Source: Marthasterias glacialis (Eukaryota > Echinodermata > Asteroidea > Forcipulatida > Asteriidae). Taken from it: a stretch of DNA of 64,000 bases. Under the pieces are notes generated by a model. It did no database searches. It saw only the letters and a list, made by a program, of their open reading frames with translations, and was not told the DNA's origin. Both the position numbers and the translations under genes were made by a program. Below, in pieces: positions 38,401 through 47,100 of the stretch. Where the stretch lies: contig OU452231.1 of the NCBI GenBank assembly GCA_911728455.2, forward strand, positions 12,617,838 to 12,681,837, written 5' to 3'. Numbering within the stretch: the first letter of the stretch is position 1; each line of letters begins with the position of its first letter.

Positions 38401-39268
38401 TATACTTGACAACCTCTTTCCATGACTGAACATTCAACAAACATGTTGCGACCAACTATAGAATTGGCCAAATTATTGTTGGGATGATCCCATCTATAGT
38501 CAGGCCGATCCGAACTATAGTTAGGCCAGTTCCATAGTTGGGGCAGAACAGATAAACTTCATTACCCATGCTTCTCCAGCTTGCCCACACCTTGTCATCT
38601 CGTTGCCATGTTCGATAAACATAACCGTTAGTCATGATGGCGAATGCTTCATAATAACCACTGAAAGTATTAAGGATGACCGTTGCATCGGAAAAAAGAT
38701 AGGGTGTGGCATCGCCGATTCTCTCCCAAGACGAGAATTTCTCATTCATTCCCTTACACCAGAAAAGCGTGGATTCTTTGGACAAGGTACGAGCAAATAC
38801 CACAATCTGCTTCTTGTAGAGCCCCACACTGACTGAGTCCAGCCCATTTAATGACACTCCCTTTTGGAAGGCCAGTTCTGATGTGGAAATCTTGGTCCAA
38901 TTGCCAAATTTGAGCGATTCTGTTCCAGCAGGTAGCTGTTGCAACGTGTACACCTGGCCATCAGAAGCCTGGACGAAAACCTGGATTTGTTTTAGGCTGG
39001 TATGCAAGCCAACTGGGTTTGAAACGACCGCGAGACCCACGGGTGCCCCCAAGTCAACCCAGGGTAGCCAGAGTGCCAGATTCGATTCAGACTCGTTGCT
39101 GTACATCAATCTACCGCCCGAGTTGTAGAAAGCCAGCAGTGTGTTTTCTTTGTCGAGGAGATTTTTTGTCACGAACATTCGCCTGTCTGTTTCATCTGTG
39201 GTGGTGCCCACAGTCGCAGAGCCTAACCCCAACATTGGAAAAAACAGAAGCAGAACAAACCACGCCAT
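32084..39268 (-). CDS. Secreted PLL-like beta-propeller with SKICH-like and Cys-rich helical domains
   Basis: Seven exons on the minus strand join without a frame break (39268-38566, 37831-37543, 36845-36689, 35709-35543, 35280-35144, 33413-33247, 32467-32084), giving about 667 residues. Residues 1-19 form a signal peptide (MAWFVLLLFFPMLGLG). Residues about 25-383 hold about seven repeats of the pattern 'hydrophobic-x-hydrophobic-F-x-DG-x-aromatic ... W..W..hG' (QVFSLGADG, LWHSWQ, WTSWQEV, VFGLGSDGR), typical of PLL/tachylectin-like sugar-binding propellers; the last repeat is short, as in a circularly closed propeller. Residues 384-485 carry DWIGIYPAGADNDQYVDF and DGRYDVRYL, the hallmarks of the Ig-like domain shared by purple acid phosphatase N-termini and SKICH proteins. 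Residues 486-667 are helical with seven Cys. The product is probably an extracellular lectin; its ligand is unknown. I do not recognise an established name for this combination. Confidence 0.85.
33247..33413 (-). CDS. Propeller gene exon 6: start of helical C-terminal domain
   Basis: The acceptor TTTTTCAG and donor GTGAGG bracket it, phase 1 in and 0 out. It encodes VEYYNGSQEEEWVQVYRG, then GLGAKNTNFEECVEDG and a long charged helix with one potential N-glycosylation site (NKT). It holds the first cysteine of the C-terminal domain. Confidence 0.87.
33600..33900. repeat. Dispersed repeat with GGCTCAATGGGAGGTAAGT (copy 2)
   Basis: It contains AGTTCGGCTCAATGGGAGG, GGGACCAATTATCGGCTGTG and CATGGCCAAGGTTTTG, and at the left TAAATCTTCC...GGGGTTATTGTGTAATC, which recurs inverted near 37220. 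It lies in the intron between exons 5 and 6 of the propeller gene. Confidence 0.55.
34650..34790. repeat. Dispersed repeat AAAGGAGCTGTGTCATCGTG (copy 1)
   Basis: Blocks GATTATAGCAGGCCTGTGGC, GGAAAGATGAACTCTCACCC and AAAGGTGCTGTCTTTGTCAA recur inverted at 49985-50137. It lies in a propeller gene intron. Confidence 0.65.
34860..34984. repeat. TIR element, GGCTTTGGCTC family (copy 2)
   Basis: CACGGCTTTGGCTCTGGCTT and the right part GCCAAAGACGAAGCCATGG, with the shared core TTCAAACAGGC(A/G)GAC, place it in the same family as the element at 39507, with diverged arms. Confidence 0.6.
35144..35280 (-). CDS. Propeller gene exon 5: SKICH/PAP-N-like domain, second half
   Basis: The acceptor TTGTAG and donor GTAAGT bracket it, phase 2 in and 1 out. 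It encodes YVQGEQNPKSSAVPKGTV and LPDGRYDVRYLVNRQF. The 'G-x-Y-x-V/F-R-Y' strand is the conserved end of this Ig-like fold. Confidence 0.88.
35464..35505 (-). repeat. SINE head fragment, family A
   Basis: The reverse complement is GTGTGTCGTGGCCAAGCGG followed by ACCGGACTCAAGCTC, the tRNA-like head only. It sits in the intron between exons 4 and 5 of the propeller gene. Confidence 0.5.
35543..35709 (-). CDS. Propeller gene exon 4: SKICH/PAP-N-like domain, first half
   Basis: The acceptor TTTCTAG and donor GTGAGT bracket it, phase 0 in and 2 out. It encodes VTLVEQQGSLNVKPSRV, then WSVPLDEATNMDWIGIY and PAGADNDQYVDF, matching the 'D-W-I-G-hydrophobic-Y' strand of purple acid phosphatase N-terminal and SKICH beta-sandwiches. 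No exon of this size and frame was visible to the ORF caller because it lacks an ATG-to-stop context. Confidence 0.87.
35945..36174. repeat. TIR element in propeller gene intron
   Basis: CAATGGACCTTTCCCATGAA ATATT at the left is the inverse of AATATTTCATGGG-like sequence AAATATG/CATATTTCATGGGAAAGG at the right. GTTGGTTGGCAAA and TTTTGCCAACCAA pair inside. The centre is rich in CGCGCG-type dinucleotides, unlike its surroundings. Confidence 0.65.
36379..36577. repeat. TIR element with CACCACCGC arms (copy 1)
   Basis: Left AATCCAAGCAGCTTGTTC ... TTTACACCACCGC against right GCGGTGGTGTAAAAC ... GGGCTGCTCGGATTGG. The centre carries CGCACTGTGAATCCTCC, shared with copy 2 at 52901. Confidence 0.7.
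36689..36845 (-). CDS. Propeller gene exon 3: end of propeller
   Basis: The acceptor CTTCTTCAG and the perfect donor GTAAGT bracket 157 bases, phase 2 in and 0 out. The exon completes LWHSWQ and WTSWQEV and adds the short closing repeat KVFGLGSDGR. Confidence 0.88.
37090..37340. repeat. Dispersed repeat with GGCTCAATGG family (copy 3, inverted)
   Basis: CAAAACCTTGGCCGTAATCC, ACGGCTGATAATCTGCCCCA and GATTACACAATAACCACCGC match copy 2 in reverse. It fills part of the intron between exons 2 and 3 of the propeller gene. Confidence 0.55.
37543..37831 (-). CDS. Propeller gene exon 2: repeats five and six
   Basis: The acceptor TGTAG before GTCTTGGCC restores frame from exon 1; the donor is GTTAGT, phase 2. 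It encodes GLGQTRESKMSRPVAIVM, then LQVFSLGADGVVKQIWQ and the start of the next repeat (GGELFTVDTSGV). An alternative acceptor closer to the exon (AAGAG before AAAGTAAG) also keeps frame and would shorten the product by five residues. Confidence 0.82.
38009..38141. repeat. TIR element in propeller gene intron 1
   Basis: GGCCTGCTCATACTTCACAC and CGAAAGCGATTGCG pair with CGCAATTCGAGTATGAGTCGG and CTAGCTTTCG at the right; AGCAAATTTT pairs with AAAATTTGCC. The centre has GGCAAACAATCAGTTTGCC. Confidence 0.6.
38566..39268 (-). CDS. Propeller gene exon 1: signal peptide and first four repeats
   Basis: The ATG at 39268 is followed by a classic hydrophobic signal sequence. The open frame runs on to 38456, but the donor GTAATG at 38565 directly after SWRSMG gives a product that continues the repeat pattern into exon 2. 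It encodes residues 1-234 and leaves in phase 1. Repeat cores visible are LLAFYNSGGRLMY, IQVFVQASDGQVY, IVVFARTLSKESTLFW and AFAIMTNGYVYRTWQ. Confidence 0.87.
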
Positions 39269-39506
39269 TTCTCAAATGAACCAGGGTTACAATCAACATT
39301 GAAAAATAATCAGTCTGAAGTAAATCCAAGCGAGTATTCTCCGGATGAGGTTTCTGCACAGTACAGGAAGATGATGATGACGACGAACAAAAGCGAAATC
39401 AACACCAGTTTCTCATCTCGGGGAGTTCCCCTAAGAGAACCCGTCACGTGCAGTAGTATCAATAGCAATAGCGCCATCAAGCGGCAGTAGAATGATTTGT
39501 CGTTAT

Positions 39507-39660
39507 CATAGAGGCCGTTTACGAAACCACGGCTTGGGCTCGGGCTTAGGCTCTGTCAGTTGTTTTGAAAACATGTGCTTTCCTTACGGGAATTCAAACA
39601 GGCGGACAGAGCCCAAGCCGGAGCCCAAGCCCAAGCCGTGATTTCGTAAACGACCTATAA
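39507..39660. repeat. TIR element, GGCTTGGGCTC family (copy 1)
   Basis: GGCCGTTTACGAAACCACGG followed by CTTGGGCTCGGGCTTAGGCT is inverted at the right (AGCCCAAGCCGGAGCCCAAG ... CGTGATTTCGTAAACGACC). It lies 240 bases upstream of the propeller gene start codon, in the divergent intergenic region. Confidence 0.7.
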
Positions 39661-40538
39661 AAGTGTAGGCCGATAACAAACTGCAATTTTTGGCCACTGT
39701 ACACTGACCGTACACATTGTGAACGCAAGAAAATATTAACGCCCGCACGAAATACGCGCAACCGTCTTGCGCCTAACACGCTAGCGTACACGTACACCAC
39801 GACAAGTATGTTTGAGAGAACGAACAAAAACGGAAACTTTTTAACGTTGAGCCCAAATTATTTCCCCAAAATGTCGAATTTACCAGGAATATCTGATGAC
39901 GAAAACCCACTAGTGCCAAAAATTGCCATGGAATGTTAATCCGGTAAGATTAGTAGCTTCTTAATTAAGGCCACACACGAGGCAATTTACAGGCAACCAG
40001 TTCCAGGCTATCTCCAAGGACCAAGAAGAAAAGTCATTCACATTACAGTTTTCTCATTATTTTCTTAGGGATAGTAAGTAACAGCTAGAAGTGTTCCTTG
40101 TGCATGCAGTGCAGTTGGTTGCCTCCAAGTTGCCTGTATAAATTGCTCTGTGTGACATGGCCTATGTAAGATTTGAATTACAGAGCTTTAAAAATGTTTC
40201 AGCCCCAGAAATGGGCCCTCATGTCGTCCAGGCAGGACGCGTCAGTGCAGTATTTATACGAAAGTGACAGAAGGCCTTAAATTTTGGGCTATACACAGCC
40301 ACTTGCCTGCTCAATCATGACGACACAGTCCCTTTAAATTATCCAATCACGCGCTGTGAATTTGAATGAATGACATGAATTATGTTTAAAGGATTGATTC
40401 CAACCATCTTACATCCTGATATCAACCTGCTCTTTTGAATTCATGCCTAGGGATAGTTTGTGGCCGTTGTGCCACCGTACATGTATGACACAACCGCATT
40501 GAATGGTTTCAAATGGTTGGTCAACTTGGAGTTTTGTT

Positions 40539-40747
40539 TAGACCTTAGGCCTATGCATTGACGTCATCACGCAGCCACCTTAGAGGTAAAATGATTGTGA
40601 AACATATGAAACCATTGATCTCTAGTATTAATGGAGTCTGGAGATCAATGTTGGAAACGCACGGCTATGTACGCGCGGTGCACAGCAACCGTGACCTCTA
40701 GCAGAGGGCGCCCTACTCAAATGACGTCATGTGCATGAATGTCTATT
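40539..40747. repeat. CRE-bearing MITE (copy 1)
   Basis: It starts TAGACCTTAGGCCTATGCA and ends ATGTGCATGAATGTCTATTA, imperfect inverses. TGACGTCA occurs at 40559-40566 and 40722-40729. TTAGAGGTAAAATGAT and GACCTCTAGCAGAGGGCGCC are family blocks. It lies in the divergent intergenic region. Confidence 0.7.
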
Positions 40748-42571
40748 AAGAATAGGAGTGTTTTAGTTTAAATTAAGCTGTGTGTACTATTAGCGTGTCA
40801 TTTATTGAATTTTATGACATCTCAAACAAAGTTCTGGGAATGATTGATACCATCCTTCGTCTTTCAAAAGAGTGTATTACAATGTTGAAGCCATTAATTT
40901 TTTGGCTTTTATGGTTGCCGAATCATAATTATTTCTTTAATAAACCAAAATCCCCTAGTTCTGTGCCGCTCACAATTGGCTTTGACTTTGAGTCAGCGTT
41001 TTCCAGTCAATTAAATTCACCCTTTATCCGGCAGCTCTGCTCTAGTTATTCCTTGCCATGAACCCAGTTGGGCCTTATACTTTATTGATCAAGTTGACCT
41101 TGCTTTCCCTTCAATGAATTTTCTGAAAATAGAAGTATTGATTTTATAGACTTACCACAAAGGCCTCACGGCTGGCAACTTAGCAACCAACTTTGTTGAT
41201 TTTTTTCCTCCTTTTTGAATGGTCCCAATTTTGACCCACGATTAACACGACCGATTACCTACACACGGCTCAATTTGAAGAAAACAGTCATATTATGATG
41301 CTATTTGAAAGAACTATGTTCACAGGAAACTGCCCTAAAAAGTCAAACTTAAGCGAAAGCACATTGTTATTTCCTTAAAAATGATTGTTTTTCTCCATTA
41401 CAATTTAAATCTAAATCACATTATTTGGTGTTGTTTTGTACAATAAAAAAAGAACAGAAAAACAATGATAAGTCCGCTGCCCGAGATTTCAAAATTGATT
41501 ACCGTTGGACCCTTGGCTGTACTAGGCTTTACAATAAAAAAATGTGACTTTCATAAAAATTTTACTGCAAGAAAATTCACCAGGGCAAGCATGTAGGCCC
41601 TGTAGGGTTTAAATGCATGCTAATTAATTTGTCAATGAAGTCACTTTGTGCTTTTGCCAGTTATGAAGTCTTCTGGGCGCATTTTGTTGTGGGAACAATA
41701 ATTTGTTTTGCAAGGATGTTGGGAGAAAAACAAAATCTTGTTAAAAATTAGAGGGTCTTCTGTAGCCTGTTACTGTACCGTGGCGGATCAAAAACGTAAT
41801 TTACAAGGGGTAGGGCCTACACCCTCTTCGCAGCCCAAGCTTCAAGACTAGACTCAAGATGTGAATCAACGTTCAACGACAAGGCACTCCAAGAGGTAGA
41901 CCGGTTGACCTTTCGGTGACCTTTTGGTTCCTTGAAATGACAGAAAGGGAATTCCCCGTGCGTCTAAAGTTCCTGTACAGGGTACAGGAGGGTCGTCCTG
42001 ACACGATCACGTCGATGTGTAAAATAAAAAGTTGATGGATTCGGAACAGAATGTTGCCAGATTATTTTTTTTTTTGCACAAACAACACATTAAGCCGTTA
42101 ACAACTATTCTCATTGTAGTACTTTTCCCAAGGAAAAACACCTAACCCTTTTTCATTCTTTTGTGCATTGAAATAATATAGATTTTTTGATCCTGCAAGA
42201 GTATATTTATTTCCATTCTCAAACTTAAAACAAACACTTGATCATAAAAGAATAGTACAGAATCCATCTGTTTAGGTGGGCAAGTTTTCGGTGGGCAAGA
42301 ACCGAATGATGTCACCCCGTTTTGTGAGGAATTTCGAAAGGGTTTGTAGTTTTTTAGTTTCTATTTGGCAATAGCCTAGAAATAAAAAAACCTTGAATAG
42401 GGATTGACATTTTTCCCCCCCTCTCTCTCTCTCATTTCGTTGTGTTTCAGACAGAAACATTTTATCCGGATATCGGTAGGCCTATATAAAGGTAAGTTTT
42501 TAAGTTCAAAGTGAAAACATTTTAAACATGTTTCGGTCATGACCAATCAAACGACATTGTTATACGCTTTA

Positions 42572-42694
42572 CTCTCTTAAAATTTTCGATTGAAAATATG
42601 TAGTCTATTCGATTGAAACTAAGGACAAACTGCAAAAGATTTGTCCCTGGCCTCAATCGAAAAGAGTGGTTTTCAATCTAACCATTGAAGAGAG
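42572..42694. repeat. MITE with CTCTCTTAA ends (copy 1)
   Basis: TTCGATTGAAAATATG, TATTCGATTGAAACTA, GGACAAACTGCAAAAGATTT and CTCAATCGAAAAGAG recur inverted at 45364. About 1.3 kb upstream of the PKHD1L1 start codon. Confidence 0.7.
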
Positions 42695-44031
42695 GATGAC
42701 ATCGTACATTATCAGCAGTTTCTTAATTCGTCTTCCTCACCACCACACCCACCACGTCCTCTCCCCTACCCACTATAACCCCCTCCCCCTCCGTGACAGT
42801 AGAAAGCTCTTCCGAAAAGAAAGATAAACGGATGTAAAAAAGATAAAAACAAACAACAACAACAAAACAATCCGGGAAAATGTGGGTTTTAAATAAGATA
42901 GCATTAAATGGTTGGGTACGTGTGTGGTGACGATCAAAACAATTTAGGCTGAACGATTGTTAATCTCAAAGCTTACTCTCAACCAATTGTCGTGAGAAAT
43001 ATATACGCATGTATTGTCATTCTGTGCAATAAAACTGTCTCTAAATGTTTTCATTTTGATTTAAGTTTTGATTTATAGCTGGCACGAAAATTTGCTTACC
43101 GTTAAGCAGCGCTATGAAATTGGGCCCTGGTGGCCCGATGCGGTGATAGCGTGATTGTTGTGGAAAGTTTGTTATACATCCGGGTATTTGTTTTTTGCAA
43201 AAGTGAAGTCATTAGTGCGGAATGCCATTAGATAACCTTTGTTCACAAATTTGTTTTTTGGTTCTTTCATTGAAAACTAAAGGCTGGGAACTAATTTGCT
43301 CTTCCCAAAACACATTGCTGTACCACTCCTTTAATTAAAACGAAACCTAGGCGCTTGTCACAGATGGAGCTCGTACTTGGAGCTCGGATCGGGTGATACC
43401 CACTGGCACTTTTTAGTAACCAATCAGAATTTACCGACGTGCCATTCGTGGGGGGGGGGGGGGTCGCGGCGTAACATCCTTGGGCAAAGTGGCTAAACCT
43501 ATTATCGACCATCCCTCCTGATAAAATTCATTCCAATCCTCCAGTTTGAAATAAACACGCAATACGACCTTGATTCAGGCAACCTGTTCTTTTTGTTAAG
43601 AGTTGATGTCAACATTTTAGAGAAAATATAAGAAATTTAGGCTTATAGCCCGCCGGAATTTAGTGCACGCTGCACGTCCCTTTTTTCGGTTCGCAAAGTC
43701 AAATCTAGTTATAACAAACATAGTCTGATCCAAGGTTACAACATTCGTGCATCGTGGTATTTGACGCCACCACTCGTTACAAGCCGGTCAAGTCGCATTG
43801 ATTATTAAGCCACCGTTTGCTTTGGTCGTCTCCATCGAGTTATCTAATCCCAGTGATCGCATATTGGAGAGGTCTTCATTGGATTTTTTTTTACGATTAT
43901 TTAGTCGAAGTATAAGGGCAAGGCAGGCACCCCTGTCTAGCGTCTGGTAGTCTGCGCCTGGTGGAAGTGGTGTTCTTGACTTAGTGGAGGATTCATTCTG
44001 GCGGCGTAAGTGCGACGGTTTTTGTTCAGGC

Positions 44032-44101
44032 ATGGCGTCCCTGACGACCAGGACGTTGCCGCTACTACCGATGGCTCTACTGACTCTGCTGGCAGTTAGC
44101 G
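44032..44101 (+). CDS. PKHD1L1: PKHD1L1 exon 1: signal peptide
   Basis: Encodes MASLTTRTLPLLPMALLTLL, a signal peptide, and leaves in phase 1 at a GTAAGC donor. A signal-peptide first exon followed by a 4 kb intron is usual for this kind of gene. Confidence 0.88.
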
Positions 44102-47100
44102 GTAAGCTCTCTCAGTTCAATTAACGAATGGAAAGTATAAGCCTGCTATTGTTCTTGGGAAGAGTAAGTTCATCCCCATCCACTAGTTTTCAATAAACAC
44201 ACAATAAAACCAAAGTGTACACATTTCACAAATTTTGTTGGTCTAGTTATAGTGAAATAAAATCCAGATTTAGGTGAAACAAACTGACGAAACCGTCTTT
44301 CTAGCCACGTACTATACGTCTTCCTTCTCATTTCTCTCTGGAAAATGGTGTCGGGCATAACAGAAAATAAGTTTGTTTGATACTGCATTATTTAATTGTC
44401 CTATTTTTTCCCCCATGTTCCTATGTATTGGTGTGGTGTGAGCTAGACTTGATGAGCAAGTAATGTTATTTTCCACTTATTATGCTTTGTCCCTCTGATA
44501 AATATATCTTAATGTGCTACTTTACCCGCTTATTTTTATCTTCCATTTTTGCATAGTAAACAAAACAACAAATGTTATGTGAGACAGGAGAAAAACAAGG
44601 TCTTAAATCACACGCAAATCAGTTTCAATCAATTATTTTACCCAGAATAACTAACTTCTTCCGGATGAAATTCAAACCTTACACTCTTAAAACTGAAGTG
44701 TTACACCAACACTTTTAAGAGTTTGAGCAGGGACAACACTTTGGAATGTTAAATGTAACTCAACTAAAGTGTTGACTCGAACGCTATTTTGACACTGTAA
44801 GTGTCAAACTACCGCTTAATTCGACATTTTAATTGAGTTACATTTAACCTTTCACAGTGTCGTCCCTGCTCGAACTCTTCAGGTGTTGGTGTAACACTTA
44901 AGTTTTTAGAGTGTAAGACTGGTCGAAATAAATCACATTCGCTCTAGCCGCAAACACATCAGTGAGCTTTCAGATCGAAACTAATCACTGAAATAGTTAT
45001 ATTTGATTTTTATTTCTTTAATTTATTGGTGTCTACAGCATGTTGTTTGACAACGAAATGTTATCAAAAACCTTCACATTTCTCAATAAATCTCACCTAA
45101 ATCTCCTTTCATGCGTTTACGTTCCTTATTTACTGGAATGATATCAAATTTGTGCATGTGCGTTTTTCTTGTTTATGCTACGAACATTCGACCTCATTTA
45201 TAAATCACAACGTCGTTAAGATTGCCGCGATTTCGTCATCAGAAAACGAGCGGAAAATGATCGGCGTGCATTTCCAATAAATTTATTGAAATGATGACGA
45301 CATCAACAATTGAAGACATTGAGAATGACTAACAGTCAGGAACGAAAGGGGACGTTTTATGAACTCTCTTAAATAGTTAAATTGAAAATCGATCTTTTCG
45401 ATTGAGCCAGGGGACAAATCGTTTGCAGTTTGTCCCTAGTTTCAATCGAATAGAGTAAATTTCAATCGTTAATTTTCAGAGAGAAGGTGTTTTTAATTCC
45501 ACACTATTATTATTATTTTTTTATATATTTTATTCAAGACCAAAACAACACAAAATGTTCAGTGGAACAAAAGTACATTGTCCAAACAAAGTAGTCAAAT
45601 ACATTCATTACGAACTTAAAGGCAGGGGATAGCCTACCTTTGTTTGTTTTTGTTTTGTTGGGTTGTTGGGTTGTTTGTTTGTTTGTTTGTTTGTTTGTTT
45701 GTTTGTTTGTTTGTTTGTTTGTTTGTTTGTTTGTTTGTTTGTTTGTTTGTTTGTTTGTTTGTTTGTTTGTTTGTTTGTTTGTTTCAAAAATGATCGTCCA
45801 AACAGACACTCTTGGAGGGGTTTTATGGTTTTTAGAGGCCACTTTTACATTTAGTTGTCTACATTGTAGAAAGTTCACACTCTAAGCGGTTAAAAAAAAT
45901 TGTCTAAATAAACATTGAGGGAACCCCTACCGGTACTCCGTCCTGTGTGGTCGAACCGGACAAAGCCCCTCGTCCAGGTCAGGTCACTCGTTGTTCAGTC
46001 TCGCTTCCTATGGGGAAATTGTCCCCATCCACAACCAAGAATCTACGGACTTTTTTTCTCGAGATACAGACCTCATACATTTTTATCAATAAAACTTTTC
46101 GAACGTACTGATCCGTAGTCTACATTCAACACTGAAAAAGATGAACGGCATTACGTGGACTATTTCAACGACTATTTTTTTAATAAACAGCCGTCCATTG
46201 ATACGCCGCTAAAGCCCAAATTTATGACAGTTTGTATAAAATAATGAAATCGCAATAATTGAAATGCTCTCATGTCCTTCACGGAGAGTGACATGTTCTT
46301 TGATGTAGACTCTGCATGCTAGGGTCGAGAAAATTAATCACACACAAAGGATGAAATGTTGCTATTTCCCGTAAGTTGATGAATTTCTGCAATTGTTGTG
46401 TAAGCTTATACATACAATCTCCAATGGTCTTGAAAACCTGCAGGGGTGAAACCAACTTGTTCAAGTTTTCTTAATAACAGGACAATACGGTAATACACAA
46501 ATAGTGTTTGAACAAGATGCCTTGCAATTCCCCCCATACCACAAAGTGCAATCATCCCGTCCAAGCCATACACCCCTCCCTTGACGCCCTCCATCGAAAC
46601 CTTACACGTCACAACCTACGTCATTTGGCTATAAACATTACTGTACTTATTCCGATAAAGGTACTACCAGTATCGTGTCAATTTTCTTTTGTTATCTGTA
46701 CAATAGTTATGCAACGCGGGTGGCAATAGTTTGAGAAGAAAAGTTCTTTAGCAACAGGAACTTGATGACGAATTTATTGATTCAATAACCGGATGACGCG
46801 TTTAGAAAATGAGCTGTGCTTAACTAGGCAACGTTTGTGCGTTTGCTAAACGGTTTTTAGAAAACTAGCGGTATCCTACTTGCCCCAGAAAGCGGTGGTG
46901 CGAAATCTAACCGATGATATTTGTGTTAAGTACGAACGGAATGCTCCAGTGACCAAATTTTGTTCAATAAAAAAAAAAAAACACACACACGGGTTGAACA
47001 AAAGTTAAACAGGTGCATTTGAACTTGACATTGTCTGTTTTGTAAAGTGCGTGTCGTTCATGGACCTCCACGGTGCGTGTGTTTGTGCGCGGATGTTTTT

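Larger units (their letters stand above)
39269..44031. other. Divergent intergenic region, propeller gene and PKHD1L1
   Basis: About 4.8 kb between the two start codons. It must hold both promoters and 5' UTRs, but no TATA box at a convincing spacing was seen. It contains TIR elements at 39507, 40539 and 42572, a poly-G of 13 at 43449-43462, and an 81-codon antisense open frame just before the PKHD1L1 ATG that is probably chance. Confidence 0.5.

Noticed and set aside
43788..44033. Antisense 81-codon open frame next to the PKHD1L1 start codon
   Set aside because: It overlaps the presumed 5' UTR of a well-supported gene, has no recognisable domain, and is most likely chance.
45534..45885. Open frames of 81-114 codons on both strands
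   Set aside because: They are translations of the GTTT microsatellite.
45915..46120. Possible LTR end (AATAAA near the right side)
   Set aside because: No second LTR, primer-binding site or gag/pol sequence was found, so it could not be supported.
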